From positions 242,413,218 through 242,477,217 of the forward strand of contig NC_081406.1 in the NCBI RefSeq assembly GCF_030272615.1: 64,000 nt of DNA, written 5' to 3'. The number at the start of each line of letters is the position of its first letter. The first letter of the stretch is position 1. Made by a program: the position numbers and the translations under genes. Of the stretch, positions 10,987 through 22,323 are shown piece by piece. Under the pieces are notes generated by a model, which worked only from the letters and a program-made list of their open reading frames with translations, ran no database searches and was not told where the DNA came from. Source of the DNA: Cryptomeria japonica (taxonomy: Eukaryota > Streptophyta > Pinopsida > Cupressales > Cupressaceae).

Positions 10987-12640
10987 ATGCCAGTTTGGAC
11001 TAGAGCTCAACACAAGAAATTGAGAAGACAACAAAAACAAATGGAAGAGGAAAATCCAATGTTTCATCAATTTGGATACATAGATGTTGATGAAGAAGCA
11101 GACAATAATACCATTAGAGACCTTGAACAAGATTCCAAATTTGACAAAGTAATGGAAACTCTAGGAAAAACAAAAACATAAGTATATCCTAATGTTGGCA
11201 AATTCGGGAGAAAAATTACCACAAGATTTTAACATGGAAATTTTGAAACAAGATGCGGAAAAAATTCATTAATCAAAACATTGATGATCACAACGATGAT
11301 GACTTGAATCGAGTAAACCATGAAGAAACAAGAAGAGATAGAGAAGAAACAACAGGAAGGGACCACGATGATACAAGAAACCAAGATGAAACAAGAAGGG
11401 AGTGAAGTGAGAGAAGAACTTGTGAGGATGCAAGGAGAACCGGTGTTGATAATCCTCTATTATCTCTCACTCAACAAATGCAAACTTTGCAACAACAAAT
11501 ACAGGATATGCATAATGGACTGAGTTCCAAGAAATATTCATTAGAGGAAATCTATCCATATCCTTTTGACAAGAATTTAAACATGATACCATTCCCACAA
11601 TATTGTGAAATCCCAAAATATGATAAATATGATGGGAAATTTGATCCTCAAGATCATATCAGAGAATTTTCCACTATGAGTATGGAGTTTGCACACAATG
11701 AAACTTACCTATTGCATCTATTTCCTGGAAGTTAAAGAAGGCAATCAATGGAATGGTCCTCAAGATTATAGTGTGGGATTAAATCTTTTGAAGAACTTGC
11801 GAACAGATTCATCTCAAAATACTCCTACAACATAAGAAATGAGATAACAATACTAGACCTGTGCAATATCAAACAAAAGAATGGTGAACCTTTCATGGTT
11901 TTTCTATAGTGATGGAGACGATTGTTTAATAGGTATCCAAGAGATGTACCAGATCAAGAGAAAATAGACATATTTATTGATAATGTTACCAGTGAAATGA
12001 GTTATAGACTCAAACTACAATGTCCTCCGAGTTTCACAAAAATGATTGAAAATGGTCTAAAGATAGAGGATGCAATGGTAAAGAAGGGAGAGTTAAAACT
12101 CTACAACAATTCCTTTAAAAACAATGGTAACAATAACAATGACAAACCTAAATTCTAGTCAAAGAATAGAAACGTTACCAATGGAGGAAATGTTGATAAC
12201 AATGGTTCCAAACAACAACCAATCTTTAACTTATCAAGCCAAGCGCCAAACAACAACAATCAAGATAATAGTAAACCCAAGTCTTTCTTCTCCAATCCTC
12301 CCAGGAAATTCACCAACATTGGGGAACCATTGGAATCAGCTTTAAAGACTCTTCTTACAAATAAATTGATTACCTTACCAAAAGCAAGAAACTATGAGCC
12401 TCAAATCAAACTGAGTTGGTGGAATGACAATCATTTTTGCAACTATCATCAAAACAAAGGACATCAAACCTATGATTGTCAAATATTAAAGAACCTTATT
12501 CAAGACTTAATTGATAATGGAGCTATCAGAGTGGATGATCATAAAATGAATGAATCGTATCTAGCATTCAAAAATCCACTCCCAAATTATGAAAAAGGTG
12601 AACAATATAAACCGAAGGATGACAAGGGCAAATCCAAGGT
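10987..12640 (+). pseudogene. Element A gag (capsid and zinc knuckle), broken
   Basis: Pieces in order: MPVWTRAQHKKLRRQQKQME from 10987; a Glu/Gln/Lys-rich helical stretch to about 11450; then the retrotransposon gag core from 11560 (PFPQYCEIPKYDKYDGKFDP, HIREFSTMSMEFA, LHLFPGS), followed after stops by RYPRDVPDQEKIDIFIDNV at 11926. An Asn-rich linker leads to the zinc knuckle near 12440, CNYHQNKGHQTYDC, a C-x2-H-x4-H-x4-C variant that element G shares (CSYHHTKGHNIANC). Gag would form the particle and bind the RNA. At least four stops or frameshifts separate the pieces. Confidence 0.85.
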
Positions 12641-13501
12641 AAACTATACTTACACATATGATGATGTGGTAAATGTCATCATTGTCAAAGACAAAACACC
12701 TTCAGAACCGATTAACGCCATCACTAGAAGAAAAGCAAAGGTTACATTTATGGTTACAATGAATGAATCAAAATCTACTTCGAGACAATACAACTTGGTG
12801 GAACAAATACAAAAGATACCCGCCCAAATATCAATTTTGGAGCTCTTAAAAATTTCACCTATGCATAAGGAAATATTGGAGAGAGCTCTAGCAGAAATAA
12901 CAGTCTCAAAAGACCTAGATGTAGATCAATTCCAAAACATGGTGAGACACCTCATAGCCCCTCATTGTTTATCTTTTTTTCTAAAAATGATGATGCATCC
13001 TTACAACACCCTCACAATGCTCCCCTACATATCAAAGTCACCATTCATACAACCCATGTCAAATGCGTACTCATAGATGGTGGAGATGGCTTGAATATTT
13101 GAGCAATAATTTTAATAAAGGCTTTGGGATATTTAGAGAATGTAGTGGATCCAAAGAAGAAAATAACTATCAAGGCTTATGATGAGGAAGAACATTCTTC
13201 TAAAGGTACTATGGTGTTCCCAATCAAAATAGAACCAGTAGAAAAAGATACATTGTTCCAGGTTCTAGATTTGAATCTATCTTGTAACATTCTTTTGGGA
13301 AGACCATGGATTCTTAACATGCAAGTAGTTCCTTCTACATACCATCAGTGTGTTAAGTTTCCTCATAATGGACAAGAAATCACTATATTAGCAGGCTCCA
13401 ACCAATATTCCAATAATCTAAAACCAATGCAAGATGCAAGAGTTCCACATAATAGAGAAGCAGTTTGTCCCACCAAGGAAACTCAAGAAATATTATGGTA
13501 G
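12641..13501 (+). pseudogene. Element A aspartic protease
   Basis: Lead-in QYNLVEQIQKIPAQISILEL at about 12790, the standard stretch ahead of the Tat protease. The active-site region is at about 13067 (VLIDGGDGLNI, then a stop), so the catalytic Asp is still present. The C-terminal flap and core are at about 13290 (NILLGRPWILNMQVVPSTYH) and the domain ends VKFPHNGQEITIL. A frameshift or stop at about 13100 breaks it just after the active site. The TAG at 13499-13501 replaces what I expect to be Gln (W-Q-N-F in relatives). It would process the Gag-Pol polyprotein. Confidence 0.82.
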
Positions 13502-13918
13502 AATTTTGAGAAAAAGCTCAAATTAAATGATGAAGGAATGGGGAAGTACTCTTTGCATAACATAACACTTTCACCTCAATCATATGGAAAACCTACAAAT
13601 TCTCAACCACAAAGCCAACAGAAATCAATTGAGATGTTTGATGGGGCATTTGTTAGAGCTGGAACAATTTTAGAGGAAATTGAAGACAAGGATATTCTTA
13701 GTTAGTTGTACAAAGATGAAAATGAAACTATAGCAACATCTACAAAAGTCATTATTCTCATAGATAAATGTGGAAATGGTTACAAAATCATGCAACGGGT
13801 GGGATATGAAGGAAAAGGACCAATTGGTAAGTTTCAAAAAGGTATTTCAGAACCCATTTGTCCTCACACACAATCTAAGAAAGATAAATCAGGACTTGGA
13901 TATTCTAAATCAAAATAA
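13502..13918 (+). pseudogene. Element A linker with G-patch domain
   Basis: After the protease the frame continues GMGKYSLHNITLSPQSYGKP and then a G-patch at about 13765-13905: CGNGYKIMQRVGYEGKGPIG, FQKGISEPICP, KSGLGYSKSK. The spacing (G, then xxGY, GxGPIG, GI..P, GLGY) follows the G-patch consensus. One consensus residue differs, PIG in place of GLG. G-patches bind RNA or activate DEAH helicases. In betaretroviruses one is joined to the protease. Stops at 13703-13705 (TAG) and 13916-13918 interrupt it. The same domain occupies the same place in G and E2. Confidence 0.75.
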
Positions 13919-15473
13919 AAGCAACACAATTATCAACACCCAAAATGGAAAAAGAAAATGACTCCTAAAGAAGAACCATGGTAAGAAAGGCTACATCAAG
14001 CAACAGAAATAGTAAACAAAAAGCAAGAATAAGAAGAATATGAGAGACAACAGGAAGAACTTGCTATCAAAAGAGAAGAAGAATCTTACAAACAAGTCCA
14101 AAGAATACAAACAAGCATGGAACCTAATCAAGATATTCCAGAAACGGTAAAAGAATATATGGAAAAAGTCAAAGAACTATTCTCACCCTATAACATTCTT
14201 GTCAAATATAGTGGTGTGATTCTAGACAATGATTTAGAGATAAATTCAAATGAATATGAATGGGGTCTAGATCCATTATCCAATGCATCAAGTAAAAGAG
14301 AATGATGAGGAACAAACTGTCTTTACAAGTGACAACACACTTTCCATAAAACAAAGAAGAGTTCTGGAAAGAAGGAAAGAAGAAATCGAGATCTAGAGAA
14401 AAGAGGCATATGCAAGGCAACAAAGAAAAAAGAATGAGAAGAATCAAGAAGTAACAACACAAGGAACACAAACAATCACTAATCAATCATCAGAAGATCA
14501 ACAAAATATCAAGTTTATATCAAACATTGAACAAGAAACACTAAGATATGGAAGAACTCTAGGAGAGTTGATCAAAAGTCAAGAAGAAATAACTATTAGT
14601 TCAAAAGAAGTTGAGTTCAAGAGAAAGCATAAGCTAGCAAAGAAAACAGTAACAAAATCCTCTACGTCATGTGCACAAGTATGTCAACTTCAAGCCATAA
14701 ATGAATCTGATGAAATTGACCCAGAGGGAACCTATAATACCAAAGATGTATGTGTTGATACAATTTATTCATTTGAGGGACAAATGCCAGATGATGAGTC
14801 ACTTAAGAGTGAATCGCAAAATACCCATCCCGACTTCATTAGAGCTAATTGGAGAGCACTTGGGAGAGATTATCTTCAAGAGAGTTATATCTATGATATC
14901 ACCTACTCAACACCAAATTATGACTATTATGTCATGAATATTGAAATACCCAATGATGATGAAGACTATGACCTACCTATGCTTCATCCAAAACTGATTG
15001 ACTGGAAAAACACTGAAAACCCTGAATTAGATATCTTTTCCAATGATCATTCCTTATCTGTATATCTTAATGCCATTAAACCAATCACACTTAAGATATA
15101 TTCTATTGGTGAATCAAGTAACGCTTCTTGCAATTAGGAGGGTGCCAAACTGTCTAGTCGCAAAATTGAAATAAAACAAGGGAAAAGACCTAGTGCTAAA
15201 AACCATTTCATGGCAACACTAGATCAGTCAAGAGGAAAAATAAAGGACGTATCTAACAATGAAAACCTCCTTGAGGCATCGGAAGATGGAAGGTTTGACA
15301 CCCTCCTTGCATATTTTCAAGAGAGATCTGCTATATTGATAGAGCCGATAGAAGCAATAAACATTGGCACACAAAAGGATCACAAGGTCCTTCATCCCGT
15401 TGCATCATTATCAGATGAAGAAAAGAAAGACTACATAGAGTTTTTTTTTAAAAGGCAAATAAATTTTGCTTAG
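13919..15473 (+). pseudogene. Element A region between G-patch and RT
   Basis: Low-complexity Glu/Gln/Lys-rich coding sequence with stops to about 14560, then a clearer piece (14568-15137) with an acidic C-terminal half containing NDDEDYDLPMLHPKLIDWKN. This LIDW block is shared with element G. The piece 15210-15473 ends in the RT lead-in LSDEEKKDYIEFFFKRQINF. The TAG at 15471-15473 sits where relatives have Trp (FAWSYADM), consistent with a TGG to TAG transition. No catalytic motif is visible. The region probably belongs to the Pol polyprotein as a spacer. Confidence 0.6.
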
Positions 15474-16414
15474 TCCTATGCAGACATGTTAGGACTTGAT
15501 CCAAATCTTATCATGCACCATCTCAATGTATATCCAAAAGCAAAACCAATTAAGCAAAAGCTAAGGAATATGCATCTACATATCGCTCTCCTTGTCAAGA
15601 CAGAGTTGAAGAAACTATTAGATGTGGGTTTCATAAGACATGTTGCTTATCCAGATTGGGTCTCAAGCATTCTACCAGTTTCAAAACTGGATAAAAGCAT
15701 AAGAGTCTACTGTGACTTCAAAGATTTTAATAAAGCATGTCCCAAAGATGACTTCCCACTACCAAACATTGATATAATTATAGATTTATCAGCAGGTCGT
15801 GAGATGTTTTCCTTAATAGATGGATTCTCGGGGTACGATCAAATAAAAATCACCCTTGGAGATCAAGAGAAGACAACATTCACTTGTGCATGCGATACCT
15901 ACTATTAGAATGTCATGCCACTTGAGCTTAAAAATGTAGGAGAAACTTATCAAAGGGCCATGACAATAATTTTCCATGACATAATGCATACAATAATGGA
16001 AGACTATATGGATGACATACTTGCAAAATCTCATACAAGGAAAGAACACTTGAAGATCTTGGGAAAGATCTTTGACAGGCTTGAACAATATCAGTTAAGA
16101 TTAAACCCAAAGAAATGTGCATTCAGAGTTACCTTGGGAAAAAAATTTGGGTACATTATATCAGCGTGTGGAATCAAAGTAGACCTTGAAAAAGTTAAAG
16201 CTATCATGGAGATGGAGTCACCTAAGAATATAAGCCAGTTGTGTTCTCTACAAGGGAGATTGCAGTCAATCAAAAGATTCATTTCTCAACTAGCAGATAG
16301 ATGTCATCCCTTTACTCACTTATTACAAAAGAATGTTCCATTCAAATGGGATCATAAATGTGAGGAAGTTTTCATGCAAATTAAGGAATATCTGGTGAAT
16401 CCTTTGGTACTAGT
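15474..16414 (+). pseudogene. Element A reverse transcriptase
   Basis: From SYADMLGLDPNLIMHHL the RT domain runs through KTELKKLLDVGFIRHV, RVYCDFKDFNKACPKDDFPL, SLIDGFSGYDQIKI, and the catalytic YMDDILAKS near 16005, then the thumb (LNPKKCAFRV, SQLCSLQGRLQSIKRFISQL). It copies the RNA into DNA. TAG at 15906-15908 replaces an expected Trp (W.VMPF). The catalytic YMDD is intact. The coding frame is cut at 16414 by copia element C and resumes at 23780. Removing C and one CTAGT copy leaves the frame open across the join. Confidence 0.9.
16410..16414 (+). other. Left target-site duplication of element C (CTAGT)
   Basis: CTAGT directly before the LTR start TGTTGACATTATG. The identical five bases follow the right LTR at 23775-23779. 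A perfect 5-bp duplication shows C arrived as one complete insertion. Confidence 0.95.
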
Positions 16415-17913
16415 TGTTGACATTATGTGAATCGGTATGAGGACATAATGACATTGTATGTTGTCATTGATGTCAATATGTTGCAGAGGTGTGAACCGGC
16501 ATATGTGAGAACCAGTATAAAACTGTGAACCGGCATGTGTGCCAAAGTGAAGCGATGTGCTTGTTCAAGGTGAACCGGCATATGGTTATGGGAACCGGCA
16601 CATGGAAGCATTGTATGACTACCGGTTGGTAGTCTCAACTTAGGGTTTCCGGTTGAAGTGCTTCAAGCCTGTGTGGCTCAACCGGTGACTTTGTGCGATG
16701 AGTTAGCATGATAACAAAGAACAAGATTGTGTTGCCACATAAACCTTGTGTGCATGAAGGATCGTGCATGAAGAATATCTTTCCTATCTACCTTAGGAAT
16801 ATGAGAAGACTGTAAAACGGTGATAACGTATGATGGGTTATCAGCTGCCATGAAAACGGTAAAAAATGAACGATGGAGATTAATGTAGTATGCTCAACAG
16901 TCAGGATTGAACCGTTCGAATTCCTTAACCTATTAGGTTTAGGGTTTAGGGTTTATGCTACTGACCTAACTATTTTCTATAAGGTCGATGTTGTGACTCT
17001 TTCTAGAGTTGTTGGCAAAAGTTGTGTGTGAGTATCCAAGAGAAGGGATACGTGATTCTTGCCAGACCAAGAGGAGAGAAGTGATACCTGTAGAGTGTAA
17101 GTGCAGAAGGAAAAGAGGAGCTTAAGCGGATATGCATTGGCATTAAGTGTTGTTACCAGATCATTGTAATACCTGTTGATCTCTAACCACCTCAATAGTT
17201 GGAAAATCCCTTAACATGGTAGCCTTAACCGACTTGTTGTAAATCCTTTAACAGGATAACTCTAAGCTACTGAGTTCGAAGTCCTTTAGCTATTGAGTTC
17301 TTGAAATCCTCTAACAAGGTAACCTTTAACAAGGTTTAACCCTTAATCGGGTATTGTAGCCATCCCTTAACCAGGTGATCTCTAACAGGATCGGTTCCTA
17401 GCAGAACCTATTGTAATGTCTCTAACCGGACAAGGCTCCTAACAGAGTGGACTTCCAAAGAGTTCAAAAATAGCTTGTGGGTATTCATCCCCACTGTAGT
17501 TTTTCCTAGTTGGGTTTCCACGTGAAAAATACGTGTGTCATGTGTGATGCTTTTATCTTGTGATGCTTTGCTATTGCTTGTCAAGCATATGATGGTTCTA
17601 TGTTTTATGCATGTTAATAAAACATGTTGAACTAGTTGTTATTATGATCTGATGATAGATCACCTATTTATGCATAAGGGCGAAATGGTAGTGTAGTCTC
17701 AAGTTGAGTGAAAGGCTAAGTGAATAACCGGTTAATGCTTGTCTTAGACATTCTTAACTTTACCAGTTGCACTCTGTTTCAAACCGATATCTCTGTCAGC
17801 CAGTCTTTTGAAGTGTTTGTTGTCAAACCGGTTTAAGACTATATTTTTGCCTATACTGATTCACCCCCCTCTCAGTACCAATTTGGTACTACTTTCTCAT
17901 CATTGAGTTATCA
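16415..17913 (+). repeat. 5' LTR of element C, 1499 bp
   Basis: It runs from TGTTGACATTATGTG to GAGTTATCA and pairs with 22324-23774. Inside are five copies of a GAACCGGCAYATG-like motif (16485-16606), two to three TTTAGGG telobox units (about 16935-16955), a degenerate series of CCTTTAACAGGGTAAC-like units (17200-17450), and the family block CTGATTCACCCCCCTCTCAG (17858-17877). Confidence 0.95.
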
Positions 17914-17916
17914 ATT

Positions 17917-17927
17917 TGTATCAGAGC
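17917..17927 (+). other. Primer binding site of element C
   Basis: TTGTATCAGAGC, one base off the TGGTATCAGAGC initiator-Met PBS of copia elements, three bases after the LTR. Confidence 0.88.
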
Positions 17928-17984
17928 GTCCTCCAGGTCCTCTATGTTATAAGCTTAACCGCTTGAGGTAAAGATCCCAGTCAA

Positions 17985-18900
17985 ATGATGAAGAGGGAAG
18001 GTCCAAAGTTTAACAGGGAAAATTTTAGTATATGGAAAGACAGGATGAAGATATTCATCAGAAGCATGGGTGCTCAACACTGGAGCTATGTTGAGAATGT
18101 CTATGTTACCCCTACCGGTACTCTCATCGATGACCAAAAGAGAGAGATACAAGAAAATGGACAAGTTATGGAAGCCCTAATTAGTAGTTTATCTGACATT
18201 AAGTTTATTGATGTTCAGGACAAGGTAAATCCCAAAGAGGTATAGGATGCTCTTGAAAATATCTATGGTGGTGATGAACATGTAAAACGGGCTAAGGAAG
18301 AAAGCTTGAGAGGGAAGTTTGAAGATATGTGGATGGTTGAAGGTGAGACCATTCAATAGTATGGAATAAGAATCAAAACTATTGTTGGAGATATCAAGAG
18401 TGCAGGTGGTAAAATAGAAGATTCCACTATGGTAAGCAAAGTCCTGAGATCCCTATTACCGGTCTATGCAATAAGGGTTGCTGTTATTCAGGAGTTGAGA
18501 TCAATAGACAAGACTAAGGTATCCTTGGACTCCATCGTAGCAAAGTTGACAGCCTATGAGCTAAATAGTTTTGATGGCAATGTTCAAAAGACTGAATCAG
18601 CTTTTAAAGCTTCTGCTATACCATCCAGAAAAGGAAAAGAAGCTAGCACTAGTGGTGAACCAAGACAGAGAAAAGAAATGGACAATGAGGAGATTTTGAT
18701 GGCATTTGAAGCTCTCCTTGCCAGGAAACTTCCTAAGGGAACCGGCAAATACAAAGGTAAGATACCTTTGAAACACTTTTCTTGCAACTGGATAAGACAT
18801 ATTGCTATAAAATATCCTAATGGCGACAACAAGGACAAACCGGAAAGGTTCAAGAAATTCAAAGGAGGAAACCGAAGAAACTGTGTTGTGGCAATTGATG
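17985..18900 (+). pseudogene. Element C gag with degenerate zinc knuckle
   Basis: Starts at ATG 17985 (MMKREGPKFNRENFSIWKDR), a typical copia gag start with the FxxWxxRM motif. TAG codons at 18243 and 18357 fall where relatives have Trp (V-W-D-A-L) and Gln. From 18429 the frame is open into pol. The zinc knuckle near 18775 reads HFSCNWIRHIAIKYPN. The first and last Cys of the C-x2-C-x4-H-x4-C motif are gone (the last to Tyr), so RNA binding would be impaired. An acidic stretch follows (DEESEDEENED). Confidence 0.88.
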
Positions 18901-19380
18901 AAGGTGTCACAGATGAAGAATCAGAGGATGAAGAAAATGAAGATATTGTGTTTGTTGTTGTCAAGGAAGATGTGTCAGACAAGAAGGCTCTTGTCTCCCG
19001 GTTTGATAATTCCAATGAGTGGATCATTGACAGTGGTTGTTCTCACCATATGACTGGTGACCGGAGCAAGTTTCTATCCTTGGAGGAGTATGATGGTGAT
19101 GTGGTTCGCTTTGGCAATGATGCACCATGCATGGTCAAAGGCAGAGGGTCCATCTCTCTTAATGGAAAGAGTAGTGCTGACAATGTGTATTGGGTTGATG
19201 GTCTCAGACACAACCTTCTGAGTGTTGCCCAGCTGAATGACAGTGGCCTCACTCTAAAATTCAAGAATGGAATTTGCAGAATCAAAGGAAAGAATGGTGA
19301 ATTGGTGGCCACCGGCATGCAGACCAAAGGTAACCTATTTCATCTGAATGCAAATATAAGTACATGTCTTATGGCTAAAT
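18901..19380 (+). pseudogene. Element C aspartic protease
   Basis: Open within the frame 18429-19874. The motif WIIDSGCSHHMTGD at about 19020 is the copia protease active site with its catalytic Asp. It is followed by VRFGNDAPCMVKGRGSI, and LRHNLLSVAQLNDSGL, the conserved second half. This domain itself has no stop. It would cleave the Gag-Pol polyprotein. Confidence 0.92.
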
Positions 19381-20585
19381 TTGATGATAGCTGGATATGG
19401 CATAGGAGACTCTGCCATGTAAACTTTGATAACATTGTAAAGGCCAGTAAGATCAAGGCAGTTAGAGGGTTGCCGGTGCTAAGCAAACCGGATAATACCT
19501 TGTGTAGAGAGTGTCAATTGGGGAAAATGTCTTCCTCAACCTTTAAAGGTAAATCTTTCACTGTTGACAACTTGCTTGATCTTGTGCATATTGATTTGTG
19601 TGGTCCTATGAAAACTAGGAGTGTGCAGGGTGATAGGTACTTCATGATTCTCACTGATGACTACTCAAGAATGATGTGGGTCACATTCTTGAAAGACAAG
19701 TCTGAAGCCTTTGTAAAGTTTAAAGCTTTCAAAGTATTAGTGGAGAAGGAAAACGGTAAAAGGATCAAGTGCTTGAGAACTAATCAAGGAGGGGAATTCA
19801 CTTCCGGTGAATTCAATAAGTACTGTGAAGAACATGGCATCAAGAGGCAACTGTCTGCCCCCCGGACTCCATAGTAGAATGGCATAGCAGAGAGGAATAA
19901 CCGGACTGTGGTTGAAGCAACTAGAACCATGTTGATTCAAGGAAAGGTAGCTCACACCTTTTGGAGAGAAGCGGTGAGCATTGCAGTCTACACAATGAAC
20001 CGAGTACTCATCAAGAAAGGTGAGGATAAAACTCCTTATGAGTATTGGACCAGTACGACACCTATAGTTAGCTACTTTAGAATGTTTGGTAGCAAATGTT
20101 ACATCAAGAGAAGTGAACACCAGAGAAAATTTGATGCGAAATGTGATGAGGGAATATTCCTAGGATATTCCACCAAGAGCAAAGCTCTCAAGTGTTTCAA
20201 CAATAGGACTCAGAGAATTGTGGAAAGCATCAATGTAAGAGTTGATGAAACCTCTGAGAAAACTGAGGAAACCAGTAGTGAGAAAGCGATAAGTGAATCG
20301 GTTGCAACCTTCTGGGAACTGGTTGTCAGTCAACCGAGTACCAGTAACAGTGTTCCTACACCAGCAGATGTACTTGTTGATACTGATGGAGATGAGGATG
20401 AAGAAGAAAAGAAAGAGAAATCTATCAAGACCATTCCTCGGTATGTCAAGCTGAATCATGATCCTAAGCAGATCATAGGAGATAAGGATGCAGGAATCCT
20501 TACAAGAAGAAAAGTTAGAGAAAACTCATGTATGATCTCTGAATTTGAGCCTAAAACATTCAAAGAGGCACATAAGGATGAAGAC
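19381..20585 (+). pseudogene. Element C integrase
   Basis: HHCC zinc site WHRRLCHVNFDN ... CRECQLGKM (about 19396-19530; the second His is present, giving H-x3-H ... C-x2-C with CH in place of GH). The core has HIDLCGPMKTRS and DDYSRMMWVTF; the second-Asp region reads RTNQGGEFTSGEF, where the usual Asp of SDNGGE is N-Q, so the second catalytic Asp appears lost. Two adjacent TAG codons at 19872-19877 replace the Gln pair of the PQQNG motif just before the catalytic Glu (IAERNNRT). The C-terminal region FGSKCYIKR ... DEGIFLGYS follows. It would insert the cDNA. Confidence 0.9.
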
Positions 20586-21560
20586 TAGATCAAGGCAATG
20601 GAAGAGGAACTTGACCAGATAGAGAAAAATGGTACATGGTCCTTGGTACCCAGACCGGAGCACAAAAATTTCATTGGTACCAAATGGGTCTTCAGAAATA
20701 AGTTGAATGAGGATGGCACAGTGATTAGAAACAAATTCAAATTGGTGTGCAAAGGATATGCCCAAGAAGAAGGAGAAGACTAGAGAAACCTTTACTCCTG
20801 TAGCCAGATTGGAAGGAGTTCATATGCTTCTTGCATATGCAGCTTTTAAAGGCTTCAAAGTATATCAAATGGATGTAAAATCTGCTTTCCTAAATGGTGT
20901 ACTTGAAGAGGAGGTGTATATAGAGCAACCAGATGGGCTTGCCCTATCTGAAGATAGTGACATGGTGTGTAGGCTACATAAAGCCTTATATGGTCTAAAG
21001 CAAGCACCTAGAGCATGGTATGAACACCTGCATTCCCATCTTGTGAAGATTGGATTTGAGAGAACAAGTGAAGATAGCAATATCTACTTGAAGTCTGAAG
21101 GAGATCAGATCCTGATTTGTGAGGTATTTTTTGATGACATTATCTTTGGTGGAGATGACAAGATGAGTCATGAATTTGCAGATGAGATGAAGAAAGAGTT
21201 TGAGATGTCACTCATAGGGGAGATTAAGTTCTTCATTGGACTGTAGATCCAGCAGATGAGAGATGGAATGTTTAGTACTCAATCCAAGTATGTCAAAGAG
21301 GTGTTGAAGACCTTTGGCATGGAAGAAAGAAAACCGGTTGGTACACCGATGGTGACCGGTTGTAAACTATCCAAAGAGGATGACTCTGCATTGGTTGATG
21401 AGAAGGAATATCGATCAATGATTGGTAAGTTGCATTATGTAGTGCATAGCAGACCAGATATTGCACATGCAGTTGGCATTACTGCAAGATTCCAGAAAAG
21501 TCCAAGAGAATCCCACTTGGTTGCAGTCAAGCAGATTCTTAGGTATCTGAAAGAAACTAT
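20586..21560 (+). pseudogene. Element C reverse transcriptase
   Basis: TAG at 20586 stands where relatives have the Trp of W..AM..E. Then the RT follows: [45 protein letters not shown] one-base frameshift near 20780 is followed by [56 protein letters not shown] and the catalytic FDDIIFGG (YVDDI in the family; both Asp kept). TAG at 21244 replaces the Gln of GLQI. All three stops fit C-to-T change on one strand or the other. Confidence 0.92.
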
Positions 21561-22080
21561 TGACTATGGGTTATGTTATCCATACAATAATGATTTTAAC
21601 CTGAAAGTGTTCATAGATGCTGATTGGGCTAGTAATGTAGATGACCGAAAGAGCACAACCGGTGGTGCATTCTTCCTTGGTGGTAGACTGGTCTCATGGA
21701 TGAGTAAAAATCAGAGTTGTATCTCTCAGTCTACAGCGAAAGCAAAGTATGTTGCAGCTTTCATGAACTGCACTCAGACAATTTGGATGAAGCATGTACT
21801 AAATGGCTTCAAAGTTCATGTATCTGAACCGGTAAGTATATTTTGTGACAATACTATTGCAATTAATATCTCCAAGAATCCGGTTTTACATTCTAGAACC
21901 AAGCACTTTGAGCTTAAGTATCAATTCTTGAGGGAAAAGGTTCAGAACAAAGAGATTGCACTGGAGCATGTTTCCAGTAAGGAGCAGTTAGCAGACATAT
22001 TCACCAAGCCTCTCCCAAATACTACATTTACATACTTAAGACGTGAATTAGGGGTATTGCCCCTTCAGGAGATGAACTAA
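21561..22080 (+). pseudogene. Element C RNase H, catalytic Glu replaced by Lys
   Basis: The copia RNase H motifs are in order: FIDADWASNVDDRKSTTGG, FFLGGRLVSWMSKNQ, SQSTAKAKYVAAF, FCDNTIAI, HFELKYQFLREKV. The usual TAEAEY motif reads TAKAKY at about 21733-21750, so both Glu, including the catalytic one, have become Lys by apparent G-to-A change. It ends with the normal copia tail TKPLPNTTFTYLRRELGV and a TAA at 22078. The domain would degrade the RNA strand during reverse transcription, but it is predicted inactive here. Confidence 0.92.
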
Positions 22081-22323
22081 AAGCATATGCTCCACATCAG
22101 TCAGGTATTGCATAGTCAAATTTATTTTGGATTGATGTGTTGAAGGATGCTACTCCTCAGGGGGAGCAGCATAATGGAATAGGGAAGCTTGTGCCTCCAC
22201 TTTGGCATTGTTGTCAAAGGGGGAGAAGATGTGAAGCGAAGAAGATATTTGTAGAAATTGGGGGAGAAGATGTGAAGCGGAGAGATATCTTTGTATATTG
22301 CCATCAATGCCAAAGGGAGAGAT
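22081..22323 (+). other. Element C 3' spacer and polypurine tract
   Basis: No gene. A purine-rich unit GGGGGAGAAGATGTGAAGCG is present twice (about 22218 and 22260), and the final PPT AAAGGGAGAGAT runs directly into the 3' LTR at 22324. The upstream copies may be extra purine tracts able to resist RNase H. Confidence 0.75.

Noticed and set aside
16935-16955. Interstitial telomere
   Set aside because: Only two to three TTTAGGG units, present in both LTRs of one element, so it is part of the LTR.
18584-20765. Several minus-strand open frames of 67-147 codons
   Set aside because: They are antisense shadows of the well-supported copia gag-pol of element C.
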